From assembly GCA_905116865.2 (NCBI GenBank), contig CAJHNH020008455.1:1639580-1703579 (forward strand): DNA of 64,000 nucleotides, given 5' to 3'. This DNA comes from Candidula unifasciata. Lineage: Eukaryota > Mollusca > Gastropoda > Stylommatophora > Geomitridae. Under the pieces are notes generated by a model. It worked only from the letters and a program-made list of their open reading frames with translations, was not told where the DNA came from and did no database searches. Below are positions 13,401 to 27,400 of this stretch, one piece after another (within the stretch, counting starts at the first letter, position 1; the number at the start of each line of letters is the position of its first letter). Position numbers and translations under genes: made by a program.

Positions 13401-16400
13401 TTTTCACCTACTGGTGATTGGATTAGGTTTTGCGAGTGCACAGAAGGCTTATAAGGCCAATTCTAGCTCTGACAGTTCTTGACCAGTGTGGACAGGGAAT
13501 TAGGGCTGCATTTCTCTGGTGATTTGCTTCAGTGTCTTTCCTGGCTTGTCTTTTCTGAATTGCTGCTGCAGCTCTAGCAGCTTCATGGGCCACAGCTTCT
13601 CAATGATGATGAGCACGTTAAATCTATAATGTAAATATGTGGAGTAATTACTTTTGCAGAATCGGCTGTGGCTCTTGGTTCATCCAAAAAACAAATTGTC
13701 CAATCTTTTGAAGGTTTAGGTTTAAACAACAGATCATCAACACGGCACAAGGGTAGTTACCCATAACTGCTCTGTTTTGCTTCTAACTCAAGCCTGAGTC
13801 TAGAGAACCTCATCACAGTGCACAAACTCTGGAGCACAGTGGTGGATCCTGAATATTGTGTGGGTAGATTTTCAACTTCAAATGTTGCCAGGGCAGTGTC
13901 GTTAGGCTAGTCTTTTCAATTTTCAACTGCCAAGGGATTTTTTTACGTGCTCAACAATACACACGGGCACCCAATCTTACTACCCAGAGACCCGGGGGAA
14001 AAATTACGTCCACTTGAAAAAAATCCCAGCCTTCACCAGGGCTTGAACCAAGACCACTCAGCTACATACACACAGCAACCTAGCCTAACTACTGGATAAC
14101 CAGTCCTCTTTCTGTCCACCCACACCCTCCAGTGTAAATGTTTAACCTTTTTTTCTTTAACTCTCCCAGTCTACTCAAAATTGTTTTCTCAAAATACAGA
14201 AACAGTGACAGTACCTGTGATTCATCCAGTGTGGTATATTGTAATCATCTCCTACTTCAATTGACTTGTGACTGCTCTTGCTATGGAACTAAAATGGAGA
14301 AAAATGGATCACGAGTAGGTTCAAACAATTTACAGACGTATTCGTCTTAAGAAAACAATACAGGATTATTTGTCAAAACAACATTGGAAACTTCAAGATC
14401 AACTTCGCTGTATGTTGTGCATACCCATAAGTCCTCCGACCTTCTAAGCATATTTCTTAATATGTTTACATTGATGACTCTTGTTCTACACCGGTTGAAG
14501 TAGCGCTTGAGCTCTTGCATGGTTCACAGCAACATTAAAACAATATTTGTCAAAGTCAGATTGCACTTAAGAGTTGGCAATTGCATCGCATAAAAAGCTT
14601 CAGATGCAAAAGCCAACCAATTAAAGAGGAGCCTAAGTAAGGGCCGGCATGAAATGGCTAAGGACCAATGTTTCGATCACACTGTAACAATACGCAGTAT
14701 AGTTGTTACGATCACACTGTAACGATACGCAGTATAGTTGTTATGATGACACTGTAACGATAACTAACTTCGACACGTTACCCAGTGGCGAATTTGGCCA
14801 TCCTTACACAGTAAAATTGTCCTTGAAATTTCTACACGTTTTCTTCAGGTAAATTTCTACACAGCAACTGGTGTTACCACGGATGATGGCTGTACAGCCG
14901 CCTTGACCCAGTCCCCCACTTACGTCAACTCTGCAGCTCTGCTTTGAGCTGTGAAGTTTAACTGGTCCAACCTGCCGGGTTTTTGGTCCCTACACTGGCC
15001 ATGTCTGTTGTTGCTTGTTCTGAACAAATAAATTTTGACCAACAACTGTTGTTACCTCAGACGATAGCTGGACATCGACCTAGACACAGTACGCCACTTA
15101 CATTGACTGTTCAGCTCTGTTATCAGCTGTCGAGTTCAATTGGTCCAACCAGCTGTGTTTTCGGACTGTTCCGGCCGCCTTCTGTCCTTGTTTTTTGTCC
15201 CGGATTGTGTCCGTTTTAGAGCCTCCAACTTGTAATATGCTCTGCTAGAGGCATGTGTTGTTTACATTACTTTCAGAAGAACAGAGAGTTGTAACGACAC
15301 AACATGAACGAATCTTGAGTTGCTTGCTTTTATCTGTTGAATCACCAGTTATCGCACACATACATTCTCGCTTCCTCGTGCTCGTCTTGCTTGGCTGAAT
15401 CTAGCGACCTGGTCGGACTTTTCACACACTACAGGAATTCATCAGCGTCTTTCAAACCACCCATCTATCCTTTACGAACCCTGGTATCTGACATTACGAC
15501 GTGTGGAAAAACATTCAGTCCTCCTATTGAAATATAACATTCGTTTCACAAATCATTTATTCTTCTCAAGCGTCCACTCATGCGTCCTCTCTCAGTCAGG
15601 GCCGAACTTCAACTGTCTTACTTCTGTCTCCCGGTTCACGTCTTCCGTTCTTATCTCATGCTTTTCTTGTGTCCCTCACTTCGTTCACCATGAGACACAC
15701 GAGACCTACTTATCCCATTTTTTGTGGCACAGCTGCTTCCTTTGCTGCCTATTCTGATTTCGCACCCAGGTTCGTGTTTGAGTTTGCCAAAAGGGTTGCC
15801 GATGATGATGTTAAAGACGAGAATAGACATAGTCGTGTCGATAATGGTTATGATGATGACTGTCTTGTTAGTCGCATACTTCTCACTCAACTCTAAGGCT
15901 TGTGAAGAGAATCGTTCTAAAACACAACTGTTCTAGTCTGAAATTTTTATTATGACACTTCAGCAATGACACAAACAATATTAATAATATTTGGATAAGC
16001 TCTGTGTTCTCCCTATGGGCTCCTAGTGCGGGTTGGTCTAGTGAGTTTTCATTTTTTTCTTTTTAAATACAACAGGGGATCTCCGGGAAGTCTGGCCTAT
16101 GTGTAGTTTTAGTTTATTGTGCTCCTGTTTCTTCTTCTTCTTCTTCTTCTTCGTCTGACCCCGAGTCAGTATCCACTCCCGAATCTGGCTGGGCCCATGG
16201 TGGGTTAAAACATATCAAATTGCCTTACTAACAAAGTGTGCACACGCTCTACTCCGTTTTCATATGTAAATACTAATGTTATTTCTTGAACAAGTCCACG
16301 GTTCCTGACGTAAATTTTTAATCGCGTACATCTGTTTCAGGTAATTAACGAATCCGACTCTACTATAATTTCTAATTAATCTGCCCTCAAGCCTGACTTC

Positions 16401-19400
16401 TCTTTCTGTTCTGCTGGCCAGTGCTTCTCTCTTTCCTTATGGGGTCCCGGCAGTCGTTTTTAAAGGCGCTACTAGCCTGCTCCCAGGACCCTCCAGCCAC
16501 ATGTTTTGCAGAGTCTGCAGCGACTTTAGCTAGCCGGGTCAGTGAGGGTATTCCAACAATGTGAAAAACAACTTATTGTTTTTGGGCTGGACGGGGGAGT
16601 CACGTGATGTCTAGACAGACGGCTGGAAGTATCGTGGGAACCAAGGACAGGGACCTAGGTAGTTTTAGTCGATCACTAAGCTCAGTGGAAAAGTTCCAAA
16701 AACAAGGGTGAAGGTGATGGGCCTTGTCGTGCAGACAGCACAACACTAAAACGCAGTATGGGTGTTGACCCTGCTACATTTTCTCTTCTCTCACGAGTCC
16801 TCCGACTTTTTCCTCCCCATCGGGAACTCTCTGGGATTTCCCTGGGAATTCACAACATTACAAGGGATAAAGTAGAGGACCCTTTTCCATGCCTTCAGCC
16901 ATTTTGGGCATGTGGGGCTAGACCTGTATTTTACAGACCAACTGGCAACCGTTGGGTGATGTGGTCAGCATTATACCGGCCACATTTACTTCCCAAGACT
17001 TTACCTGGTAGCCATTAAAGGTTGGGCCGAGATAGTAGCCAAGGTCAATTTTGGGGGGATTTGAAGTCTGGCTTCGTTATGATCTGAACCCACAAAATAT
17101 GGATCCACAGGTAAGCATCTAGCCACTACACCACAGTGGCTCCCATTTAGGTATAAAGGCAGAGGAAATATCTGAAATATCCCGTTGCGTGTGTGTGTGT
17201 GTGGAGATATTTAACCAGTGTGTACATCAAACAAATACGATACCTTGAACAGTGGGGCAGCATGCAGTGGTTGTTCTCCCATGCAGACCAAGTCACTTCC
17301 AACTCCTGTAAATTTACAATTCAAAGAATATTTTTTTAGTTCTTTGTGCTGCCCTGCTTTGAGCTCTGGTTGTTTGTCCACGTCTGGACTTTTAGTCTGG
17401 TTCCAGAACTTTAGCTTTGCATGCATACCCATTTTACCAATCTGGCATATTTGTAAGCAGACATGGTTCCTCACCTCTCAGGCAGATGACCTCAGACTTC
17501 AAAGGAATAAGCCTAATTAGTTGACTTTCACAATATGCCTGTTAGGGAGTCTATCTTTTTTTGGACCTATAATGGGGCCCCAGAACCCACATAAGAACAA
17601 TTAGTTCAACACAGTCACTGACTGAGGTGAGCTGATATAAGAATTAATATCACAACACTCTGAACACTGGCCACCTGGTTGTCCACTGGCTGGCCGGTAG
17701 ACGACTGTCACTGGTCGGGACAGTATTTGGGTCTGTCTCCTTTGAACACATCCACACTGCAAGAGTTCTTTTCAGAGCTACTTGGCGGTGAGCGACACTA
17801 AGCCATTTTGTATGGTGCACATAATCTTAGCCACAATTATAACCTAAAGCTTGAATGTGAATATTTTTTCACAAAGCAAGCCAAGCACCCTGGGACATTA
17901 CCAGAAGCAATCTGTTCCCATATTTAGCAGCAAGTTCCAGTTTCGATGGTAACAGAAGTCGTCAGATAGTATGTCTTGCCTTTTCCTGAGTATCGGCCAG
18001 ATGCCCTAGAAACTCCCTTCTGCCTTTTTTCTTCTCCAAACCATGATCTATCTGTTCTGTACTGTTTTCACTCACTCCAAATGGGACTTAACATCTCACT
18101 TGTCCTGCATCAATTCACCATCAACTGATCTAAGAATCAGCCAGACTCCCTTACCTCTAACATCTACCTTTTTTTATCCAGAGTATTCCAAGTGGCATAG
18201 CAAGGTCAGATGGTATTTGGCATGGAAAACATCCCCCGCTCCCATTTATATATATTTGTTTTTAAACATTTTTTTGGCCAACTTGTAACCCCCCTCAGTG
18301 TTAGCACCCGGCATCCCTCTGTGGCACCAGTGACAGTACACCTGCAGCCTTGTTCCAACACCACTGGGTATTCCCACTCCTGTCAAAACCAGTACACGTA
18401 TAACCATAATGGAACACAAGCTACTTTTTGTAACTGAAAGGTGCCCTAACGCAACAGTTTAAGAGAGTATAACTGGACTTCTTTCTGTTGGACTGGCATC
18501 CAGTTAGTGGCTTCTTGAGTCACTAAATATTTTCTGTGTTTCATCTTTAAAAATTGGTTGACTGTGGCTTACAGCTAGGCTGTGACATTTGCCTTTCAGC
18601 CCAACACACCTGACTTAAAACTCCAAATTAGTTGCCAATTATTATTTTATGTGTGTGATTGGGGGCAATGGATCTATTCCTCTGGCCTTTTCTGTCTTTG
18701 CAACATTAAGAGAAATTATGGCCTTTTCTGTCTTTGCAACATTAAGAGAAATTATGGCCTTTTCTGTCTTTGCAACATTAAGAGAAATTAATTCTTCACG
18801 TTCACTGGCTGTTAATTCTGACGGTAAGTCCTGGTTGTTCCTTCACTTTTGGATCTTAGCCTGCTTGTTCATCAAGTTCCGGTTGTTTGTTCACTTTTGG
18901 ATCTTAGCCTGCTTGTTCATCAAGTTCCGGTTGTTTGACCACTTTTGGATCTTGGCCCACTTGTTCATCCACTTCAGGATTTTGGCATTGTTTCAGATCT
19001 TACACTTTGCATGCAACATCCTTTTTAACGCTCAGGCAAAATTTGTATGCAGACTTCTAGTCCCTCACCTCTCAGGCAGAGATGCAATCTAAGGAAATGT
19101 CCCCTCCTGTGACATGCTTATGGGGGATAAGGGTTGGAAAAGAGGGAGGGGGGGGGGGGGGGGTGTGTGTGTGTGTGTGGATATTTTGTTTCCAATACAA
19201 TGGGACCCCAGAACCCACCAAGGAAAGTAAGAACACAGGTATAGCATATGAACATTAGCACAGGTGAGAATTCATTGTGTGTATTACCAGAATCACAGAT
19301 GTGTTTTTGTAGTAAGTAACTGACACAAGCGTCCATAATGTGTATATGATTAAGGAAACGAACTGCATCGTACCATCTACGTAACAACTATTCAGCATCA

Positions 19401-22400
19401 TCAAGTGCTATGCTGATAAACAGGCTGTCACTTATTGCCATCTCATACGAGCACTAGAATCACCGATCAGGTCAGTGTTCTAGTCCCACGTCATCCATAT
19501 GATTAAGCCATCGAGGCAATAATCTCTTTGCCTTCCCCCTGCTCTCTTTCCATCAATCTTTGTCAGTCGTCACCAAGTTCTCTAGCCCGATTCTTCTTAT
19601 ATGTCCGAACAGTCAGGATATCACAACCTACAACTCATCATGTTCACTGTCACTGTCCTGTTGTGCCATTTTGGCATATCGGTCTGGCAGTCTATTCCTC
19701 CATTCTGTTATATCTGTGCAATCAATTTGATACCATGGATGGAATCCAGTTCAGAATCTTTGGCCTCTCGTTTTAGAATTTATTTTGGATGTCCTCGCTT
19801 TCTCAGTTGTTCTACTTCCCACTGTAGTGCCTGTTCTGTGATTCTCTGCTCGTTTCTTCTCAAAATGGTCTCCAGAACAGCACCATCTTCTTTGAGTTGT
19901 TGCCCGGACACTTCCCTTAATTCTTTACACCTCTTGAATTCATCCCATTTTATGCTCAACAATTTCTTAGGAGCATCTCCGATATGTTTCCAATCAATAA
20001 ATGGGTGAGGCAGGGATGTGTGCTAGCTCATCTTTTATTTACTATATACATAAATAGTATATCTAAAGAAGCCAGTTTTTAAAGCAGTCGACTCAGAAAA
20101 CGAGGAACTTTATTTTCCCGAGGACGAATTAGACCCACGCACAATAAATGAGCTACTATTTGCAGACGATTAGTGCCTGTTCTACAATGAGGGGATTAGA
20201 CTGCAAGACCACTTAGACTTTCAACATGCAGAAGATCAGTTAAGTCAGTAGCATGTCCTTTGCGGAACCATGCTCCCATAACAACCCTCCGGAAAACTCT
20301 ATCACAAGCAAGATGTCCCACGTCAAATACACCCATCTGCCACATCCTGCACCAATCTTCTTTTTGGCTTTCCTCTTCATCTCTTCAAAGGCATATACCC
20401 CTTCATTGCTGCTCTCTTAACTTCTGTGATGTTTCAAGTGACCAAAATATTTCAATTTTCTGTGTTTTATCGTCTTCAATAGGCAACTTTCTTCAATATT
20501 CCATTCTTGAAGTACGGATGCATTTGTTCTTTTCTTTACCCATGATATTCTTAGAACCCGTCTATAACGTTTGTATTCAAAGGCATTTATGCGCTGTTCA
20601 GCTTGTTTAATAAGTGTCAGGTCTTACAGGGTTACATTGCAATGGGAAAGATGCATGCTCTTAGAAATCTAATTTTTGTAGTTCTGCCTGTCTCAATCCA
20701 TAGTTTATTCAGTTGTTTTAGTTTTTGAAGAGCAATTGATAGTTGTTTTCTTTCATTGTGTCACCATTGTTGGTAATCAATGACCCAAGATATTCAAAAA
20801 TTTTCCACAATCCCCAATCTTTCCTTATTAACATTTATTTCTTAAAGGCAGAAATGGAAATTGATGATTTGTTTTCAAATGCATTCAACAAAACAAAATA
20901 AAATATGCCACTGACCGCAGTCAATAGTTCTCTGCTTGGTGATGTTTGCCAGCTGCCTGTCCACTTCAAACACTCCTGGACCTGGTGTGATGACCACAGA
21001 AACTTTACCCGTTCGGTCAAAATTACGGTCAAGGTAGTAGTTCTCAAACACTAAGGAAATGAAGAAAAAATTATCTCAGGTATGCTTCAAAACTTCAGTA
21101 ATTTAAAAAATCATATGGAGCCTGCTCTAAGAAAGTCTTATGCAAGACATGTACAGGACTCAGTGTGTACAGACTTGCACGCTATAGTCCTGTGCCTGCC
21201 CTGATTCCTGTGCCTGTCCTGAGACATGTGCATGTGTTGAGTCCTGTGCACACATACTATCAGTTCTGTGCATGCCGTAAATCATGTGCACATCATGAGT
21301 CCTGTGTATGCCATGAGTCCTGTGTACATGTGTCCCGTTGCATGCCATTAGTCCTGTGCATACCTCAAGTCCTGTGCATGTAATAGGTCCTGTGTAAATT
21401 CTGTGCACACCATGAGTCCTGTGTCTGCCCTGAGTCCTGTGCCTGCCCCGAGTCCTGTGCCTGCCCCGAGTCCTGTGCCTGCCCCGAGTCCTGTGCCTGC
21501 CCCGAGTCCTGTGCCTGCCCCGAGTCCTGTGCCTGCCCCGAGTCCTGTGCCTGCCCCGAGTCCTGTGCCTGCCCCGAGTCCTGTGCCTGCCCCGAGTCCT
21601 GTGCCTGCCCCGAGTCCTGTGCCTGCCCCGAGTCCTGTGCCTGCCCCGAGTCCTGTGCCTGCCCCGAGTCCTGTGCCTGCCCCGAGTCCTGTGCCTGCCC
21701 CGAGTCCTGTGCCTGCCCCGAGTCCTGTGCCTGCCCCGAGTCCTGTGCCTGCCCCGAGTCCTGTGCCTGCCCCGAGTCCTGTGCCTGCCCCGAGTCCTGT
21801 GCCTGCCCCGAGTCCTGAGCCTGCCTCGAGTCCTGTGCCTGCCCCGAGTCCTGTGCCTGCCCCGAGTCCTGTGCCTGCCCCGAGTCCTGTGCCTGCCCCG
21901 AGTCCTGTGCCTGCCCCGAGTCCTGTGCCTGCCCCGAGTCCTGTGCCTGCCCCGAGTCCTGTGCCTGCCCCGAGTCCTGTGCCTGCCCCGAGTCCTGTGC
22001 CTGCCCCGAGTCCTGTGCCTGCCCCGAGTCCTGTGCCTGCCCCGAGTCCTGTGCCTGCCCCGAGTCCTGTGCCTGCCCCGAGTCCTGTGCCTGCCCCGAG
22101 TCCTATGCATGCCGTGAGTCTTGTGCAAGCCATGAGTTCTGTGCATGCCTAAGTCTTGTTTAAGTGTGCAATAATAATTATGTGCGGAATAACAAATAAG
22201 TACATATTTGAAATAATATGAATTGTTCAAACAAAAGCTTAAAGACAAAGTATATGCATGGTTAGTGGAAACAGCCTTTTCAAATTTTTCTAAAGTGGTT
22301 TGGGGGGGGGGGGGGGGGGGGGGGGAGGGGGGGGGGGGTCCCTGTTCCCCAATTTCCCAGATAGTGATGAAACCTGCTTTTAAAAAAAACTTGAAAGTAA

Positions 22401-24407
22401 TATGAGACATGCAACATTATTTCCCATTTTGCTTTTAATGCCCAGGGTTGCAATCTTCAGGATGTTCTTAAGGATGAGAATCAAACAGCTAGAAATCACA
22501 GAAACCCTATTTCTTCTTCTGTTGTCTCACTGATACCAAGTTGTAGCCCAGTGTTGTGGTTTTCTGTATTTGTCTTGTGCTTCTTGGATGGCTTAGTCTT
22601 CCTCTCTCCTTCCTCCCAGATGTTCTGCTCTAAAAAGATCTCATTTGCTGTTTGGTCTAACTACATTCTCACTAGATGGCAATATACCTCAGTTACGGTC
22701 TTATTCCAACTTTCTAATAGTGGTATTCGTAACCTTGTCCATTGTGTTGTTACTGACCTTACAGAGACTACGCATTTCATACGTAGTTATTTCCTGTTCT
22801 AGTGCCCTAGTCATTGTCCATGCCTGGCACTGACAGCATAAAGTAGGGATGAAGATGCTATTAATTATTTGCTGCAAGGGAATCATCTGGGTGTCTGAAC
22901 AGTTGGTAGGTTACAGCATTTGCCTTCTGTATTCTGGCTTCTATCAAGTCTGCCATCTTGTTTTCAATTATATAACAGTAATATTAAGGTATCCTACGAT
23001 TACAAAATAATTTAATTTACACATTTATAGTAAAGTGCGAACAATTAAAGGAACATTTACAGTAAAGTGCATACAATTTAAGGAACATTTACAGTAAAGT
23101 GCGTACAATTTAAAGAACATTTACAGTAAAGGGCGTACAATTTAAGGAACATTTACAGTAAAGTGCATACAATTTAGGGAACATTTACAGTAAAGTGCGT
23201 ACAATTTAAGGAACATTTACAGTAAAGTGCGTACAATTTAAGGAACATTTACAGTAAAGGGCGTACAATTTAAAGAACATTTACACTAAAGTGCATACAA
23301 TTTAGGGAACATTTACAGTAAAGTGCGTACAATTTAAGGGAACATTTATAGAAAAGTGCATACAATTTAAGGAACATTTACAGTAAAGTGCGTACAATTT
23401 AAGGAACATTTACAGTAAAGTGCATACAATTTAAGGAACATTTACAGTAAAGTGCATACTTACAGTTTAAGGACATGTTTAAGGTTTCCAGAAAATTCCC
23501 TTGGGAAGCCAGAGATAAACTAGCCTTCGGCATCTTTAATCCCTTGCTCTCATGGAAATGAAGAACCTCTTTTTGATACTCGTTACAAAGTATCCGCAAC
23601 TGACGTAAGATTGGTGTCCACTCTTCATAGCGCTCATTTTGCACAATAACTCTGAAATGTGTCATCGGAAAAAAGAGCCTGAGCACTGGAAAAATCCATA
23701 TAGGTCAATAGAAATGCACATGTGTTGCTCACAGGAAGCGGCTACCGGGCCCTCACAGGAAGCGGCTATTGGGGCCCTGACAGGAAGCGGCTACCGGGGC
23801 CCTCACAGGAAGGGGCTATCGAGGCCCTCACAGGAAGCGGCTATCGATGCCCTCACAGGAAGCGGCTACCGGGGCCCTCACAGAAAGCGGCTACCAGGGC
23901 CCTCAAAGAAAGCGGCTACTGGGGACCTCACAGAAAGCGGCTACCAGGGCCCTCACAGGAAGCGGCTACCGGGGCCCTCACAGGAAGCGGCTACCGGGGC
24001 CCTCGCTGGAAGCAGCCTCTGGTGCCCTCATAGGGAAAGTAGTTATGTGGCATGGAGATAGAAAAAGGAGTATATAGCTCCAATGCACTTTCATATATAT
24101 ATCTAGGAAACCTCCAGAATTGGCACCTGGAATGGGGTGAGATGCATGCAAGAGCAAAAGATAGTAAGATGTGGCCCGCATAGTCACAGTCACCTGCATA
24201 ACAAGAGTTCCTTCCCTTTCCATACATGTTGCTTAGTAGCAGGAATTCCTTACTTTCAACACCCTAACCATTGTCTCTTTTCTCGTGTTGTCACTGTTCA
24301 CTTGTCACTGTTCACTTGCGTGATTATGTTGTGCTACTTGCCCGAAAGTTTGGGAGTAAGGAAAATTGTGATGCTTTTGTATTCCTTCCTTCCTTGTCAA
24401 TGGTTTA

Positions 24408-24438
<31 letters not shown>

Positions 24439-27400
24439 GGGGAGAGAAATTTAGTAATACAAAAACATCCCATTTTCGATACGAACTGTTGTGCCTTTGA
24501 CGCTTCCTGCCCCCTCCCCGCAGTACTTCTTCCTTGTAAACAGGCGCAAGCAGCACCTCAAAGAGACAGACCATGCGACCTGCCGCAGCATAAATGGCAA
24601 GGGAAGGAACACTCGAGCAGGCGACTTCGTGTAAGTTCCACTTTTCATCATCCATCCAGAAATAGACAGGAATCAGGTGTATTCACTCACTAACAAACAA
24701 GAATGTCATGTCAGATAAGTCAACATGCTGGTTTGAAATATCCCTCTGAAAATGGTTTCTGAAGAGGTTCAGAGTTTAAGAGTGGTTTCGGAGTCAGCTG
24801 AGCCCAGAAATGTCTTACAGTGATTCAAAGGATGGTAGACTATCAGACATTAACTAGTTTCATGTAAGATGTCTCCTTGTAGCTTTTTTAGTTAACTGCT
24901 CAAAAGCAGCATCACCAGCAGAGATTTTTCCAGGCTGAGCATCCACTGCCCCTGATGCTGTTTTTTGGACATTCCAGTAATCAATCCAAAAGTTTTAATG
25001 CATTCAAACAATTCATTATAAGTCATTTCAGATCGACTATCAAGAACGCTAGTGTCAGCTCAGATGAGCCTCCCCAGGTGGGTTCCAGGGCCCGGGGGGG
25101 GAGGGGGGGGACTCATTGCTACCCTAGCAAGTATATCATATAATGTGACTAACTGGGATAGTTTCCTTCAAAGTCAGAGTACATCTGCCTGAGAGGTGAG
25201 GAACCAGTGGTCTGCAAACCAGATCTATCAGATCAGATCAGACCTGGAACAAGACCAAAGTCTAGAAATGGATGAACAACCAGAACTTTCCACTGGATTT
25301 TCTTGGTGAACGCTGTGATGACTCTCTGGTATAGCGGCAGAGGTAGCTTGCATATCTGCCTTTTGATTCTCCATAATGTCCATTTGCCGTTCATGGAAAT
25401 TCAGTCTACAGCTGAAAGCACAAACTACCTCATCTTTCCTGACCAGTTCAATAAACTTAGGTGTGTGTATGTTGAGGGTTGACGCCTCGTCCCTTGAAGT
25501 TTCAGAAAAAATGCTTTCATTCGCACTCAAAGGCCAACTGGTACGTTATGTTGTTGTTGTTGTTGTTATCGATCCAGCGGCGCATGAGCTTTCGCCCTTT
25601 GGCCCAATGCCATGTAGTGGAATTTGCATGTTTTCACAAGCTGTTCTTTTCCTCCGTACAAGGTGTTCCACTTGTCTGGTCTCGGAGGGAGTAGCGTTCT
25701 TCTTGTCTCACTGAGTTTTGGGCACTCAAAGAGATGGTGTTCAACAGTTTCGTAGGGGTAGTTACATAGCTGGCACTCTGGGGAGTGTTGTGGCTGTATT
25801 CTGTTTAGGTGTAACTGGTACGTTATGTTGTGGTTTACAGCCAGGCTGTGATATGTCTTTCGGCATACCATCCAACTTCAGCAAATCCCTAAATAGTTGT
25901 CTTTAACGACATGCATGATAGGGACAGTGGGTCTATTTTTTTCTTCCCAAAAATGGGACCTAGGAAACCAAACGAGGAAAGCCACAAAGCCAAAAGCCAA
26001 CCCTGTTTATTGCGACCAAATCAACGTTCTTTGGAAAACTGGTCAGAGATGGCTGAGGTTTCAAGGACAGAAGAAGACAAGCACAACAGGAAGGTAAGTC
26101 TGTGGCAGAACAAGAAAATTCAAAAAAGCAAACCTGTAAAAATCCTCATAAATCCGACCTCTGTAGTCTGTCTGAAGACATTCTCTCACTGAAACTGGAA
26201 ACTCATCTGAGCAGGAAAAGCAAAATATGTTCACTAACAATGTGGGGAATGTTTCAGATTTTATGAACGGATTATCAGTCTGGTTGTAACATTTTTCTAC
26301 CTTATCTATCAAAGATTTAGACTATAAAAACCTGACTAACAATACAAACAAAGATCTTACAAACACAAAGATCTTACAAACATAAAGGTCTTACAAACAT
26401 AAAGATCTTACAAAGATTGAAAAACAAAGGTCTTTCAAACACAAAGATTGTAGTGAGCCTCATTTTCTCCTAGATAAATTATGCCCAGACGGAATGACAT
26501 CAGTAATTAATGAAAATGGAATATTTTAAGTGTAATACGAGAAATGCTTACCAGACGAACTATCATTAAAATCACAAAGAATTGCTGCCCGGGTGAAATT
26601 TACGGGGATCACATAGAAAGTGCTGGCCAAATAGAATGCGTGTAAATCAGGAACACGGAGAATTCGGGAGTACAAAGAGGGGCATTAGAAGGCTATATAA
26701 TGCCATAGAAAGGGCTGGTAGTCAGTCTCATTTGGGCCCAGGAACGGAGTACATGGATAACGGCGAAAGGTGTGTGGATCCAACATGTGTTCGAGAGTGA
26801 ATGTCGTTCCTACGTTCAACTTGGCAAACGGAGCGAGCAGACAAGATGTCTGCCGGCCGTGATAGTTTTCCGTCAGGACAGCTGTTGTGTTTTCGTTCAT
26901 TATGCGTGTGGTAGGACGATTGTGATTTCAGCTAAAAGGTAAAGTGATGTATTTTGAGTTACAATGTATGATTGGACGTCTATTTCATGTACCAGCCGAG
27001 GAAGCAGCGAGTGGAAGAATAAAGTGCAGAAACAGTCTTGTGTTGTTTACCAGTCGTCCATTTTCTGCTCGTCGTGTGATGTCGGTGTGCAATGACGACA
27101 GCCACCTAGAAGAGTTAGTCATTGCAAAGATCTTACAAAGATCTTACAAAGGTCTTACAAACACTAAGATCTTACAAAGATCTTACAAACAAAGATCTTA
27201 CAAAGATCTGAAAAACAAAGGTCTTACATGCACAAAGGTCTTCTTACCTACTGACTGGGCTTCATAGAAAATTCTTGAGAACAAGACAACGGTTACATCA
27301 TGCACACAGTTCTGTTCCTGTATTTTTGTTAAAAATAAAAAAACTGAATACATAATATGTCACAAATTTAGCAAATTATGTATGTATGAAGCTGCAGTGA

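Noticed and set aside
21160..22410. 416-, 261- and 249-codon open frames
   Set aside because: They are produced by an 18-bp tandem repeat whose unit is divisible by three and has no stop. They are not genes.
23722..24077. Repeated TGSGYRG(P/A) frames
   Set aside because: They come from the 25-bp minisatellite read in three frames.
24305..24655. Proline/glycine-run frames on both strands
   Set aside because: They arise from a 29-base G run, not from coding sequence.
25228..25530. 100-codon minus-strand frame ([16 protein letters not shown] region)
   Set aside because: It lies in the intron between DEPDC5 exons i and j, which already join in phase without it. Part of it is a family A copy. 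Unresolved, but not called.
26530..26690. Minus-strand open stretch with a good donor and a phase that would fit DEPDC5 exon i
   Set aside because: It has no usable acceptor in frame, does not resemble the family, and falls inside the probable solo LTR. The true exon (VTVVLFSR) was found at 27248-27317.
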